Positions 24,209 through 34,980 of a stretch of 64,000 nt of DNA are shown piece by piece (the first letter of the stretch is position 1; every line of letters begins with the position of its first letter). A program made the position numbers and the translations under genes. This DNA comes from Aldehydirespirator sp965204415 (GTDB lineage Bacteria; Actinomycetota; Acidimicrobiia; Acidimicrobiales; Aldehydirespiratoraceae), in the NCBI GenBank assembly GCA_965204415.1, contig CBDBEL010000002.1, positions 310,001-374,000 of the forward strand, written 5' to 3'. Under the pieces are notes generated by a model. The model worked only from the letters and a program-made list of their open reading frames with translations. It was not told the DNA's origin and searched no databases.

Positions 24209-25685
24209 GGCCGGACCGCCGCGATGTAGGTGGCGGGATCGCGGAGGCTCTCGGCCGCCTCGGTCGAGAGATCGAGCAGCGTCCCTGCGAACAGCGACAC
24301 CGTCAAGGTGCCGACGACGGCTATGGCCGTGGCCGTGTGCATGGTGCGCTGGCCCCGGCTGGGGGCCGGACTCGGCCGGGGACCCTCGGCAGGGCGACCC
24401 CAGAAGACCTCGTTCCAGATCTTGCTCATCGACAGCAGCGTCAGGCCTCCGGCCACCAGCGCGGCCACAACCACCACTACGGTGCCGCCGCGGTCGATGG
24501 CGGCTGAGATGACCGCCAGCTTGGCGACGAAGCCGGAGAAGGGCGGGATGCCGGCCAGGCTCAGGGCCGGCACGGCGAACATGACGGCGACGAGCGGCTG
24601 GCGGCCGGCGAGACCACCGGATCGGTCCAGCGAGCTCGAGCCCTCGTGGTTCTCGATCAGGCCACCGACGAGGAAGAGCACGGCCTTGACCGGCATGTGG
24701 TGGATCAGGAACAGGATGGACCCCGCAACACCGGCGACGGTGAAGAGGCTGAGACCCATGAGCATGTAGCCGATCTGGCTGATGACGTGGAACGACAGGA
24801 TGCGCTTGACGTCCGACTGGGCCAGCGCCCCGAGAACGCCGACGAGCATGGTGCAGGCGGACACCATCAGCATGAGCGGTCCCAGATCGTCCATGGCGGT
24901 GAGGTTGTGGAACCGGATCATCGAGTAGATCCCCACCTTGGTCAGCAGGCCGGCGAACACTGCGGTGATGGTGGTTGGCGCGGTGGGGTACGAGTCCGGC
25001 AGCCAGCTGAACAGGGGGAATACCGCGGCCTTGGTCCCGAAGACCACCAGGAACCAGGCGCCGATGCCGAGCCGGACGCCGCTGTCCAGCTGCGGTATGC
25101 GCTCGGCCAGAAGCGCCATGTTGACCGTGCTCGTGGCCGAGTAGACGAAGGCGACGCCTATCAGGAACAGCGTCGAGGCCATCAGGTTCATCACCACGTA
25201 GGTCATGCCGGACCTGACCTGGTCCCGGTTGCCTTGGTGGGTCAGCAGCACATAGCTGGAGACCAGGATCAGCTCGAAGGCGACGAAGAGTGTGAACAGG
25301 TCTCCGGTGAGGAACGCCAGCGAGACCCCGGAGGTGAGCACGCACAGCAGCGGCCCGCTCAACTCCGGATTGGCGGCCCATACCGTCCGGCGCTGGCCGA
25401 TGGCGAAGATCTCCACCACGAAGATGATCGTCAGGGCGACCGGGAGTATGAGGGCGGCGAACAGGTCGGCCACCAGGACGATGCCGAGCTCCGGCGCCCA
25501 GCCGCCGACCGCGACGGTGTGGGTTCCGTCGCGGGCCACGGCCACCAGCATGATGTGCGAGGCGAGCGCGGCCGATCCCAGTCCTGCGACGACGGCCAGG
25601 TCTCGCAGGAAGGGGCGGGAACGCAGGGCGAGGCTGCAGGCCGCGGCCACCAGCGGGGCGACGATCGCGATCGAGATGAGCTCGG

Positions 25686-25689
<4 letters not shown>
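24205..25689 (-). CDS. mnhD: Mrp Na+/H+ antiporter subunit D
   Basis: 494 residues with about 14 helices, homologous to the NuoM/NuoN proton-channel subunits of complex I. Visible are 'LFVAFELILVSSYVLL' (Glu for ion transport), 'PLFSWLPDSYPTAPTTI', 'LTKVGIYSMIRF' and 'KRILSFHVISQIGYMLMGL'. It is expected to carry protons or Na+. It overlaps mnhC and mnhE by four bases each. Confidence 0.93.
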
Positions 25690-26068
<379 letters not shown>

Positions 26069-26072
<4 letters not shown>

Positions 26073-26521
26073 TCCCGCTCCCGGTGGTCGGAGGGAGCCG
26101 GCTGATCAGCCGCGAACTCGGTTGCGCCCAGCCCGTCGAGCACCGCGACCACCGTCCCGACGACGATGGCCGCGACGCCGACGTCGAACACCAAGGCGGA
26201 GCCGGTCTTTATCTTGCCCAGCAGCGGAACCTCCAGCGACAACACCTGCTGGTCGAACAGCAGGTCCCCCCACAGCAGCGGCATCAGGGCGACGCCGGCC
26301 ACGACGAACACGCCCGCGGCTACCAGAGTGATGCCGTAGGTGGGCCGGAGGAATCCGGCGATGGTCCGGAGCGCGAGCACGGCTCCGAACACCAGGCCGG
26401 CCGCGAACCCGCCTCCGGGGTTGTTGTGGCCCGCGAACAGCAAGTAGCAGCCGACGATGGCCGCGAAGGGGCTGGCGGCCCGGATCCCGAGACGGATTAT
26501 GGAAGTGCTTCCGTCGATCAT
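26069..26521 (-). CDS. mnhB: Mrp Na+/H+ antiporter subunit B
   Basis: 150 residues. 'YLLFAGHNNPGGGFAAGLVFG' is the highly conserved subunit B motif, followed by 'GSALVFDVGVAAIVVGTVVAVLD'. It overlaps mnhA by four bases. Confidence 0.92.
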
Positions 26522-28770
26522 GAGGTGGGTCTCTCAGCACTGGGGCCGGCCCGGGCGAGGGCCTGGACCCCGACTGCGACCGTGGCGAGGACCAGCACCT
26601 CGCCCAGGGTGTCGAGGGCCCGGATGTCGGTGAGGATCACGTTGACGATGTTGCTGCCGCCGCCCTCGTCGACGGAGGCGGCCGCCATCTCGGCCAGGGG
26701 CGGCACCGCGACCGGGTTGCCGGATGCGGCCGCGAGCCCGATCATCACCGCGGCCCCCCCGAGTCCGGCCACCGTGATCCGCACCGCCCGCCACCGCAGG
26801 CCCACCTTCGGGAAGCTGCGGGAGAGGTGCCCGAAGGCGAGCACGAAACCGACGACGATGGCCGCCTCGACCAGGAGCTGGGTGAGGGCCAGGTCGGCGG
26901 CGCCGTGGACGGCGAACACCGCCGCGACGGTGATGCCGGCCGCACCGAGCGCGAGTCCCGCCGCCAGACGGGTGGTGACGAAGGCGAGAGCCAACGACGC
27001 GCCGATGACGGTGACGGCGAGAACCGCCTGCAGGGGCGAATCCCACGCCACGACATGATCGAGGCTCACATGGCCCACGAACGGCAGGGTGGCGAGGGTG
27101 GCCGTGCCCGCCATCGTCACCAGGTACACCGGCAGCGAGCCGTGCTGGAGCCGGGCGCAGGCCGCCCGGCCGAAGGCCATGATGCCCTCGATGAAGGCGT
27201 CGCTCCAGCGGGCGCCGTACGCCACCGGGACCCGGCCGAGCCGGCGGCTCATGATCAGACCCAAGATCGCCCCGAGCGCCAGAACGCCGGCGGAGATCCC
27301 CAGTTCCGGTGTCAGGCCGGGCCAGCGGTGGAGGTCGGCGACGGGTGAGCCGCCGCTCAGCCGAACCGCGGCCGGCTGCAGGACGCCGTTGAGCGAGCCG
27401 AGGAGGGCGAACGCCGCGATCCCAGCCAGGGCGAGCACCGCGGGCGGCACGCTCAGCGTGCCACGGCGGGCCGACAGCGGGGTCTCCGGGCCCGGGCCGA
27501 ACACCGCGACGAGGAACCGGGCCGTGTAGGCGACGGTCAGCACGGAACCGCCGATCACCCCGAGGCCGACGATCCACGCCTCCGGGCCGTCCAGCGCGAG
27601 CGCTGCGGCGATGGCGGTCTCCTTGGCGACGAATCCCAGCAGCGGCGGCGCGCCGGCCATCGACATCCCGGCAAGCACCGCAACGGTGCAGATGGCCGGC
27701 ATGGAGCGGGCCAGGCCGCCCAGTTCATCCATGTTGCGGGTTCCGGCCCGCACGTCGATCTCCCCGACGATCAGGAACAGCGCGCCCTTGAACAGGGCGT
27801 GAGCCACCAGGAGGGTCACCGCCGCGAGCACGGCCTTGGCCGTGCCGACGCTGAACAGGGTGATGAGCATGCCCAGCTGCGAGACGGTGCCCCACGCCAG
27901 CACGAGCTTGGCGTCGCGGTGGCGCAGGGCCCCGACCGCTCCCCAGAAGATGGAGGCGGTCCCGAAGGCGACGCCCAGCGCCTTCCAGGCTTCCAGCCCT
28001 CCCAGAGCGGGCCCCATCACCGCCACCAGGACCACGCCCGCCTTCACCATGGTGGCCGAGTGGAGGTAGGCGCTGACCGGGGTCGGGGCGACCATCGCCG
28101 AGGGCAGCCAGGGGTGGAAGGGCACCTGGGCCGACTTGGTGGCCGCGCCGACCATCACGAGCACGGCGCCGAGGGTGGCGGCAGCACCGTCGGCCGGCGC
28201 CAGTTCGCTGATCAGCGTCGTGCCGCCTGACCGGGTCACGAGCAGCAGACCGGCCAGCAGGACCAGCCCCCCGCCGGCGGTGATCATCAGCGCTTGACGG
28301 GCCGCCAGCTGTGCTTGTCTGTCGGTGTTCTTGTGCCCGATGAGCAGGAACGAAGTAACCGACGTCAGCTCCCAGAAGACGAAGAGCGACCAGACCGAGT
28401 CCGCCCAGACCAGGCCCAGCATCGACGTCGAGAAGGCCAGCAGCGTCGCTGCGAACCGGCCGATCCCCGCGGCGCCGGGAGCGAAGTACCCGTAGGCGTA
28501 GACGAACACGCCGAAGCCGATCCCCGACACGATCAGGGTCATGATGTCGGCGAAGGCGTCGACCCTGAAAGTCATGGCAAGGTCGAGACCGGGCACCCAG
28601 GCCAGCTCGGCCGATTCGGGCTGGTGGTCCCCGAGCCTCGCGCCGGCCCACACCGCAGTGGCCGCCGGAGGCACCGCCGCTACCAGCAGGCCGTTGCGAC
28701 CCAGCCGGCGGCTGGCCGCCGCCAGCACGACGCACCCGGCGATGTGAAGCACGAGCAGGCCGAAGATCAC
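26518..28770 (-). CDS. mnhA: Mrp Na+/H+ antiporter subunit A
   Basis: 750 residues, the largest Mrp subunit. The N-terminal two thirds are NuoL-like ('VFWELTSVTSFLLIGHKN', 'HPWLPSAMVAPTPVSAYLHS', 'KLVLAWGTVSQLGML'). The C-terminal part carries the MbhD/MbhE-like extension ('AALADLALTQLLVEAAIVVGF' region and 'NVILTDIRALDTLGE'). With subunits B-G it forms a complete antiporter for Na+ export and pH homeostasis. GTG start at 28770; the upstream 318 bases to nhaA hold a repeat A copy. Confidence 0.93.
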   Translation of the reverse strand: MIFGLLVLHIAGCVVLAAASRRLGRNGLLVAAVPPAATAVWAGARLGDHQPESAELAWVPGLDLAMTFRVDAFADIMTLIVSGIGFGVFVYAYGYFAPGAAGIGRFAATLLAFSTSMLGLVWADSVWSLFVFWELTSVTSFLLIGHKNTDRQAQLAARQALMITAGGGLVLLAGLLLVTRSGGTTLISELAPADGAAATLGAVLVMVGAATKSAQVPFHPWLPSAMVAPTPVSAYLHSATMVKAGVVLVAVMGPALGGLEAWKALGVAFGTASIFWGAVGALRHRDAKLVLAWGTVSQLGMLITLFSVGTAKAVLAAVTLLVAHALFKGALFLIVGEIDVRAGTRNMDELGGLARSMPAICTVAVLAGMSMAGAPPLLGFVAKETAIAAALALDGPEAWIVGLGVIGGSVLTVAYTARFLVAVFGPGPETPLSARRGTLSVPPAVLALAGIAAFALLGSLNGVLQPAAVRLSGGSPVADLHRWPGLTPELGISAGVLALGAILGLIMSRRLGRVPVAYGARWSDAFIEGIMAFGRAACARLQHGSLPVYLVTMAGTATLATLPFVGHVSLDHVVAWDSPLQAVLAVTVIGASLALAFVTTRLAAGLALGAAGITVAAVFAVHGAADLALTQLLVEAAIVVGFVLAFGHLSRSFPKVGLRWRAVRITVAGLGGAAVMIGLAAASGNPVAVPPLAEMAAASVDEGGGSNIVNVILTDIRALDTLGEVLVLATVAVGVQALARAGPSAERPTS

Positions 28771-28827
28771 CGGTCGGTCTCACTCCATACGAGCTCTAGC
28801 GTGTGTTTTCTCACGGCTGGCACCCAC

Positions 28828-28945
28828 CAGAGGCCGAGCGACTGCACCACCGACCCCGCTTGCTCGAACGGCTCACAATAGCGAGCCCGCGGGCCCGAGC
28901 GGCCCGTGAGCGGAGCGAACAAGAGCGGGGAGCACGACCCCGAGC
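28828..28945 (+). repeat. Dispersed repeat A, copy 2
   Basis: It starts 'CAGAGGCCGAGCGACT' (28828) and contains the core 'GAGCGGCCCGTGAGCGGAGC', then 'GAACAAGAGCGGGGAG' at about 28898-28933. It lies in the divergent intergenic region between mnhA and nhaA, so it may carry or separate their promoters. The far inverted end is not recognisable. Confidence 0.7.
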
Positions 28946-29088
28946 GGCCCGCTGAGCGCAGCCCGGGTGAACGGTAGTCGAACCCTCTATTGCAGCTCAC
29001 ACAATTCGCCGCCGGAAGGAAAGTCCCGCGGGAGGGTCCCACTACAGTTGCCTGCCGGCCCACCCGACGGCACTGCACGGACGATCCG

Positions 29089-30450
29089 ATGACGTCAGAT
29101 CCCCCAAGACCCTCCGACGAGCCTGAGCCGTCGTCGCTGACCTGGATCGGCAGCGACCGCCGTCTCGCCCGGCGGATCGGACGGCCGCTGCAGCGATTCT
29201 TCCACCTGCACGCCGGCGGCGGGATCGTGATGCTGGCGGCTGCGGTGTTGGCGCTGGTCTGGGCCAACTCGCCCTGGCGGGGCTCCTACCACGCCCTTCT
29301 GGAGAGCCACACCCGTGTCGAGCTGGGAAGCCTGCTGGTCATCGACAGGCCCTTGGAGGCATGGATCAACGATGCGCTGATGGTGGTGTTCTTCTTCGTC
29401 GTAGGCCTTGAGATCAAGCTCGAGCTCGTTGTGGGGCACCTGCGCAAGCCAGCGGCCGCGGCGCTGCCGGCCATCGCGGCCATAGGCGGGATGGCGGTTC
29501 CGGCCGCGGTGTACGTGGCCTTCAATTCAGGCGGGGAGGGCTCGGCCGGCTGGGGGATCCCGATGGCGACCGACATCGCCTTCGCGGTCGGGGTGCTGGC
29601 GCTGATGGGACGCCGGGTCCCCGGCTCGCTCAAGGTCTTCCTGCTCACCCTGGCGATCGTGGACGACATCGGGGCGATTGCAATCATCGCGATCTTCTAC
29701 ACCGACGAGCTGTCGACGGCCTGGCTGGCGGCCGCGGCCGGCATCGTGCTCCTCCTGGTGCTGATGAGACTGGCCCGCGTCTGGTACACCCCCGTCTACC
29801 TCGTGGTGGGGGCGGTGTTCTGGCTCGCGCTCTTCGAGTCCGGCGTGCATGCCACCATCGCCGGCGTGATCCTGGGCCTGTTCGCTCCGGCACGCCCTCT
29901 GTTGAGCAGGACACGGTTCATGGATGGGCCTATGGACATGTTCTCGGAGCGCTCCCTCAGCGCGGAGGACGCGCGGCGGCTGTCCTTCGAGGCGCGGGAG
30001 CAGGTGGCGGTGGCCGATCGGCTCGCGGACTGGCTGCACCCCTGGACGAGCTTCCTGATCATCCCGCTGTTCGCGCTGGCCAACGCCGGTGTCGAACTGT
30101 CCCCCGACTCCCTGGATCAAGCCCTGGGCTCGCCGATCACGATCGGGATCGTGGCCGGCCTCGTGGCGGGCAAGATGGTGGGAGTGTCGTCGTTCACGTG
30201 GCTGGCAGTGCGCCTGGGGTTGTGCGAGATGCCTCCGGGGGCCACCTGGGTCAAGATTCTGGGCATAGGGGGCTTGGCCGGCATCGGCTTCACCGTGTCG
30301 CTGTTCATCACCAACCTGGCGTTCGAGTCGCCTGACATCGCTGATCAGGCCAAGATCGGGATCCTGGCCGCATCGACCATTGCGGCCCTCGTCGGTGCCG
30401 CTATCCTCCGCAGTTCCCGACCGGAAGACTCGGCCGCGGCGGCGCAATAG
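29089..30450 (+). CDS. nhaA: Na+/H+ antiporter NhaA
   Basis: 453 residues. Typical are 'HAGGGIVMLAAAVLALVWAN', 'FFFVVGLEIKLELVVGHL', 'GWGIPMATDIAFAVGVLAL' (ion-binding Asp region), 'LTLAIVDDIGAIAIIAIFYT' (Asp-Asp pair) and 'GIGFTVSLFITNLAF'. It exchanges two protons for one Na+ across the membrane. ATG 29089 is chosen; the frame extends upstream into non-conserved DNA. Its divergence from the Mrp operon gives two Na+/H+ systems side by side, which suggests a saline or alkaline habitat. Confidence 0.93.
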   Translation: MTSDPPRPSDEPEPSSLTWIGSDRRLARRIGRPLQRFFHLHAGGGIVMLAAAVLALVWANSPWRGSYHALLESHTRVELGSLLVIDRPLEAWINDALMVVFFFVVGLEIKLELVVGHLRKPAAAALPAIAAIGGMAVPAAVYVAFNSGGEGSAGWGIPMATDIAFAVGVLALMGRRVPGSLKVFLLTLAIVDDIGAIAIIAIFYTDELSTAWLAAAAGIVLLLVLMRLARVWYTPVYLVVGAVFWLALFESGVHATIAGVILGLFAPARPLLSRTRFMDGPMDMFSERSLSAEDARRLSFEAREQVAVADRLADWLHPWTSFLIIPLFALANAGVELSPDSLDQALGSPITIGIVAGLVAGKMVGVSSFTWLAVRLGLCEMPPGATWVKILGIGGLAGIGFTVSLFITNLAFESPDIADQAKIGILAASTIAALVGAAILRSSRPEDSAAAAQ

Positions 30451-30592
30451 TGCCGTACCGGTCCGGCGGTTCGCCCGGCGTGACATCGCTGCCGGTCCTC
30501 GACCGGTTCCCCAACCCTTGCCAGCCGCTGCTTATCCTGTCCGGGTCCCAGTCTGGTGACGGGCGCCCGCCCGTCGGATCGGTTCGAAGTCC

Positions 30593-33205
30593 ATGACCAA
30601 CGCTCTAGTCATCGTCGAGTCGCCCGCCAAGGCGAAGACGATCTCCGGCTATCTCGGCGCCGGATACGTCGTGGAGTCCTCCATCGGACACATCCGCGAC
30701 CTGCCCAGCCGGGCGGCCGAGGTGCCCAAGGCCTACAAGTCCGAGTCGTGGGCCCGTCTCGGGATCGACGTCGACAACGGCTTCAAGCCGCTGTACGTGG
30801 TCAACAGCGACAAGCGCCAGCAGGTCCGCAAGCTGAAGAGCCTGCTGGCCGACGCCGACGAGCTGTACCTGGCCACCGACGAGGACCGCGAGGGCGAGGC
30901 CATTGCCTGGCACCTGCTGGAGGTGCTCAACCCGCGCGTCCCGGTGAAGCGGATGGTGTTCCATGAGATCACCCGCTCGGCCATCTCCGCCGCGGTCGCC
31001 GCGCCCCGCGAGCTCGACCGCCGCCTGGTGGACGCCCAGGAGGCCCGCCGGATGCTCGACCGGCTCTACGGCTACGAGGTGTCGCCGGTCCTGTGGAAGA
31101 AGGTGATGCCCCAGCTGTCGGCCGGCCGCGTGCAGAGCGTGGCGGTGCGCATCGTGGTCGAGCGCGAGCGCGAGCGGATGAGCTTCGTGAGCGCCTCCTT
31201 CTGGGGGCTGACGGCCACGTTCTCTCCCCGAGACGAGCCAGGGCCGGAGTTCACGGCCACCCTGGCCTCGCTCGACGGCTCGCGCGTCGCGACCGCCCGC
31301 GACTTCGGTTCCGACGGCCGCGTCAAGCGCGGCGACGTCACCGTGCTCGACGAGGCCGGAGCCGCGAAGTTGGTCGCGGACCTGCAGGACTCGGACTTCG
31401 CGGTGAGATCCCGGACCTCCAAGCCGTACCGGCGCCGCCCCGCGCCGCCGTTCATCACGTCCACGCTGCAGCAGGAGGCGGCCCGCAAGCTGGGCATGTC
31501 CTCGGCGGCCGCCATGAGAGCGGCCCAGTCGCTGTACGAGAAGGGCTACATCACCTACATGCGGACCGACAGCACGTCGCTGTCGTCGGCCGCGGTGGCC
31601 GCGGCCCGCTCCGAGGTGGCCGGCCGCTACGGGCAGGACCTGCTCCCGGCCAAGCCGAGGACCTACGCCAGCAAGGTGAAGAACGCCCAGGAGGCCCACG
31701 AGGCCATCCGCCCGGCCGGGGAGGCCTTCGCCGATCCCAGGACGGTGGCCGGCCAGGTGCCCCAGCCCGAGGCCCGGCTGTACGAGCTGGTCTGGAAGCG
31801 GACGCTGGCCAGCCAGATGACCGACTGCACCGGCGAGACCGTGCAGTTGCGTGTGGGCGCCCGCAGTGCCGCGGGCGCCGACGCCGAGTTCGCGGCCAGC
31901 GGCACGGTGATCACCCACATGGGCTTCCGCGAGGTCTATACCGAGGGCACCGACGCCGGCGAGGCGAGCGAGGCCAGCGAGCTCCGGCTGCCCCCGCTCG
32001 CCGAGGGCGACGCGGTCGACAGCCGCGGGATGGAGGCCTCCGGGCACGAGACCCAGCCTCCGGCCCGCTACACCGAGGCGTCGCTGGTGCGTCGCCTCGA
32101 GCAGCTCGGCGTGGGCCGGCCCTCCACCTACTCGTCGATCATGGGCACCATCACCGACCGGGGCTACGTGTGGAAGAAGGGGTCGGCGCTGGTGCCGTCG
32201 TTCACCGCGTTCTCGGTGGTGAACCTGCTGGAACGCCACTTCCCCAAGCTGGTCGACTACGCCTTCACCGCCGAGATGGAGGACGACCTCGACCGGATCG
32301 CAACCGGTGCCGAGGAGCAGGTGCCGTGGCTCCAGCGGTTCTACTTCGGCGGCTCCGACGACCCGGGCCTCAAGGAGAAGGTGTCCAGCCGTCTGGGCGA
32401 CATCGACGCCCGCTCGGTGAACTCGATCCGGCTGGGTGTCGACGCCGACGGCGTCGATGTCGAGGTGCGCGTCGGGCGGTACGGCCCCAGCGTGCGCCGG
32501 GGCGAGGACTCGGTGTCGGTTCCCGACGGCACCGCTCCCGACGAGCTCACCGTCGATCGGGTGGTGGAGCTGCTGGCCGCCGGAAGCGACGAGCGGGCGT
32601 TGGGCACCGATCCCGACACCGGGCTGTCGGTCGTGGCCAAGTCGGGCCGTTACGGACCCTACGTGCAGCTCGGGCTGGCCGACGAAGTTCCCGACAAGCC
32701 CAAGTTCGCATCGCTGTTCAAGACGATGGAGTTGGAGACGGTCACTCTGGATCAGGCTCTCGAGCTGCTGTCGCTTCCCCGCACGGTGGGGGCCGATCCC
32801 GCCGACGGGGTGGAGATAACCGTGCAGAACGGCCGCTACGGGCCCTTCGTGCGCAAGGGTTCCGAGAGTCGCAGCCTGGCCGGCGAGGATCAGCTGTTCA
32901 CGGTCACCCTCGAGGAGTGCCTGGCCCTGCTGTCCCAGCCGAAGAGCCGCGGCCGGTCCGCGGCGCCGGCTGCACCCCTGAAGGAGCTGGGAGAGGATCC
33001 GGTCACGGGCCGGGCCGTGGTGGTCAAGGACGGCCGCTACGGCCATTACGTGACCGACGGAGAGGTCAACGCATCCCTCCGCTCCGGCGACACCGTGGAG
33101 GGGCTCACTCTCGACCGGGCCTGTGATCTGCTGGCCGAGAAGCGGGCGAAGGGTCCGGCCAAGAAGCGCCCCGCCCGCCGGAAACCGACCCGAAAACGAA
33201 GCTGA
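30593..33205 (+). CDS. topA: DNA topoisomerase I
   Basis: 870 residues. Toprim domain ('ALVIVESPAKAKTI', 'YLATDEDREGEAIAW'), then the type IA core with the active tyrosine at about Tyr322 in 'YITYMRTDSTSLS', and 'RPSTYSSIMGTI'. In place of zinc fingers it has four repeats of the kind 'NGRYGPFVRKG', and a Lys/Arg-rich tail, as in actinobacterial enzymes. It relaxes negative supercoils. It is the first gene of the topA-MFS-tmk-holB block. Confidence 0.96.
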   Translation: MTNALVIVESPAKAKTISGYLGAGYVVESSIGHIRDLPSRAAEVPKAYKSESWARLGIDVDNGFKPLYVVNSDKRQQVRKLKSLLADADELYLATDEDREGEAIAWHLLEVLNPRVPVKRMVFHEITRSAISAAVAAPRELDRRLVDAQEARRMLDRLYGYEVSPVLWKKVMPQLSAGRVQSVAVRIVVERERERMSFVSASFWGLTATFSPRDEPGPEFTATLASLDGSRVATARDFGSDGRVKRGDVTVLDEAGAAKLVADLQDSDFAVRSRTSKPYRRRPAPPFITSTLQQEAARKLGMSSAAAMRAAQSLYEKGYITYMRTDSTSLSSAAVAAARSEVAGRYGQDLLPAKPRTYASKVKNAQEAHEAIRPAGEAFADPRTVAGQVPQPEARLYELVWKRTLASQMTDCTGETVQLRVGARSAAGADAEFAASGTVITHMGFREVYTEGTDAGEASEASELRLPPLAEGDAVDSRGMEASGHETQPPARYTEASLVRRLEQLGVGRPSTYSSIMGTITDRGYVWKKGSALVPSFTAFSVVNLLERHFPKLVDYAFTAEMEDDLDRIATGAEEQVPWLQRFYFGGSDDPGLKEKVSSRLGDIDARSVNSIRLGVDADGVDVEVRVGRYGPSVRRGEDSVSVPDGTAPDELTVDRVVELLAAGSDERALGTDPDTGLSVVAKSGRYGPYVQLGLADEVPDKPKFASLFKTMELETVTLDQALELLSLPRTVGADPADGVEITVQNGRYGPFVRKGSESRSLAGEDQLFTVTLEECLALLSQPKSRGRSAAPAAPLKELGEDPVTGRAVVVKDGRYGHYVTDGEVNASLRSGDTVEGLTLDRACDLLAEKRAKGPAKKRPARRKPTRKRS

Positions 33206-33255
33206 CCAGCGCGGCGCGCTGAAGCGACGCGACTACGGGCGCGCGCCGCGACGCC

Positions 33256-33399
33256 CAGAGGCCGAGCGAATAGGTGTGCGCGACCAGCCTGCCCGAGCGA
33301 GGCCGTGGGCAGTGTTGCCGAGATTCGGGCGGCCCCGTGAGCGCAGCGAACAAGAGCGGGAGACACCCCCTCGCGACGCGAACGTTCTCACCTATCCGC
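33256..33399 (+). repeat. Dispersed repeat A, copy 3 (complete)
   Basis: 144 bases. Left end 'CAGAGGCCGAGCGAATAGG', core 'GTGAGCGCAGCGAACAAGAG', right end 'CACCTATCCGC'. The ends are inverted: GCGAATAGG against CCTATCCGC. It lies between topA and the MFS gene, whose reading frame runs open through the repeat. Confidence 0.8.
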
Positions 33400-33423
33400 C
33401 GCGACGCCGTAGCCTCGGGTGTC

Positions 33424-34980
33424 GTGGGAGAGCAACCCCCCCGCTCCTCGGCCGGCCTCCGGCTCGATGAGGCCTTCGAGGCCGTCCGGCCTGCGGGCCG
33501 CCTGGAGCGGATCTTCGGCACGTGGGACTTCTTCAGACTGTGGATCGCCCAGGTGGTGTCGGCCACCGGCGACTGGCTCGGCCTCTTCGCCACCATCGCG
33601 CTGGCCGACCAGCTCGCCCCGGAGGGCTCCAAGAGCACGGCCATCGCCCTGGTTCTGGTCACCCGGGTGGCGCCCGGGTTCTTCCTGGCCACCGCGGTGG
33701 GGGTGATCGTCGACCGGCTCGACCGCAAGCGGGTGATGGTCACCTGCGACCTGGGCCGGGCGGCGGTCCTGGTCTCGCTGCCGTTCGTCGACACCCTGGT
33801 CGGGCTGATCATCGCCAGCACGCTGCTGGAACTGCTCACGATGATGTGGCAGCCGGCCAAGGAGGCGACCGTCCCCAACCTCGTGCCCCGCGAGAAGCTC
33901 ACCTCGGCCAACTCGCTGAACGTGGCCGCCGCCTACGGCATGTTCCCGGTGGCCGCGGGCGTGGCCGCACTGCTGGCCAAGGCAGCCGAGGCGGTGTCGG
34001 ACGAGGGCTGGGTCACGACATTTAGGCTCAACGAGGAGGGCCTCGCCTTCTACGTGGACGCGCTGTCGTTCCTTGTCACCGCCCTCATCATCTGGCGTAT
34101 CTCCATTCCGACTCGCACCCGCGACGAGCGTCGGGCGACCGAGCGGGGAAGCCTCGACCTCGGCGGAGCCATCCGGGAGCTTCGCGAGGGCTGGCGGCTG
34201 GTGGGGAAGAACCCGATCGTGCGGTCGGTGAACGTGGGCCTGGCCACCGCAGTGATGGGCGCCGGGATGGTGTTCCTGCTCGGGGCCCGTTTCGTGGACG
34301 AGGTGATCGTGGGCCGGGAGGCCGACTTCCACGCCGTGCTGTTCTCGCTCGGGGTGGGCATGGCCATCGGTGTCGGCTCTGCGTCGGCGCTGCAGAACCG
34401 CATCAACCGCACCCGGGGGTTCACGTCCGCGCTCATCGGCGCGGGTGTCGTGCTGCTGGCGGCCGCGTCGGTGGACCGGCTGTCGCTGATGATCCCGCTG
34501 GTGGTCATGCTCGGAATGCTGGCCGGGCCTTCCTACGTGCTCGGGTTCACGCTGCTGCACGAGAACGTGTCCAACGAGATCCGGGGCCGGGTCTTCTCGG
34601 CTCTGCTGGTGCTGGTGCGGCTGTGCGTGCTGATCGCTCTGGCTGTGGGCGGGGTGCTGGCCGACCTGCTCGACAATCTGTCGGAACGGTGGTGGGACGG
34701 GTTCATCACCGTGCTGGGCGCCCGGGTCGAGCTTCCCGGCGTGCGGTTGACGATGTGGCTGGCCGGGGCGATCATCGTCGTCGCCGGCGGCCTGGCCAGT
34801 TGGAGCCTTCGAGCCGGCGCGGTTCCGGCTGCGGGGCGGGCGGACGGATCGGACGGAACGGAGGTCGGGGCGCCGGTCGAGGTGCCTGCGGTGGCGGCGA
34901 TCGCGGGGGCCGACGATGTGTCCGGCGGCGTGTCCACGAAGCCGGCCGGCGATGAGCCCGCGGCCGGGTCGGAGACGTGA
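33424..34980 (+). CDS. MFS transporter
   Basis: 518 residues from GTG 33424. About 12 helices, with 'FFRLWIAQVVSATGDWLGLF', 'GFFLATAVGVIVDRLDRKRV' (MFS motif A) and 'NSLNVAAAYGMFPVAAGVAA', resembling the MFS_3/enterobactin-exporter group. A polar C-terminal tail of about 60 residues follows. The substrate is unknown. Starts further upstream would be encoded by repeat A and are rejected. The TGA overlaps the tmk GTG. An MFS gene between topA and tmk is common in related actinomycetes. Confidence 0.85.
   Translation: MGEQPPRSSAGLRLDEAFEAVRPAGRLERIFGTWDFFRLWIAQVVSATGDWLGLFATIALADQLAPEGSKSTAIALVLVTRVAPGFFLATAVGVIVDRLDRKRVMVTCDLGRAAVLVSLPFVDTLVGLIIASTLLELLTMMWQPAKEATVPNLVPREKLTSANSLNVAAAYGMFPVAAGVAALLAKAAEAVSDEGWVTTFRLNEEGLAFYVDALSFLVTALIIWRISIPTRTRDERRATERGSLDLGGAIRELREGWRLVGKNPIVRSVNVGLATAVMGAGMVFLLGARFVDEVIVGREADFHAVLFSLGVGMAIGVGSASALQNRINRTRGFTSALIGAGVVLLAAASVDRLSLMIPLVVMLGMLAGPSYVLGFTLLHENVSNEIRGRVFSALLVLVRLCVLIALAVGGVLADLLDNLSERWWDGFITVLGARVELPGVRLTMWLAGAIIVVAGGLASWSLRAGAVPAAGRADGSDGTEVGAPVEVPAVAAIAGADDVSGGVSTKPAGDEPAAGSET

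Noticed and set aside
33274..33423. A longer N-terminus for the MFS protein
   Set aside because: These codons are repeat A sequence and do not resemble a transporter N-terminus. A GTG closer to the first helix fits better.
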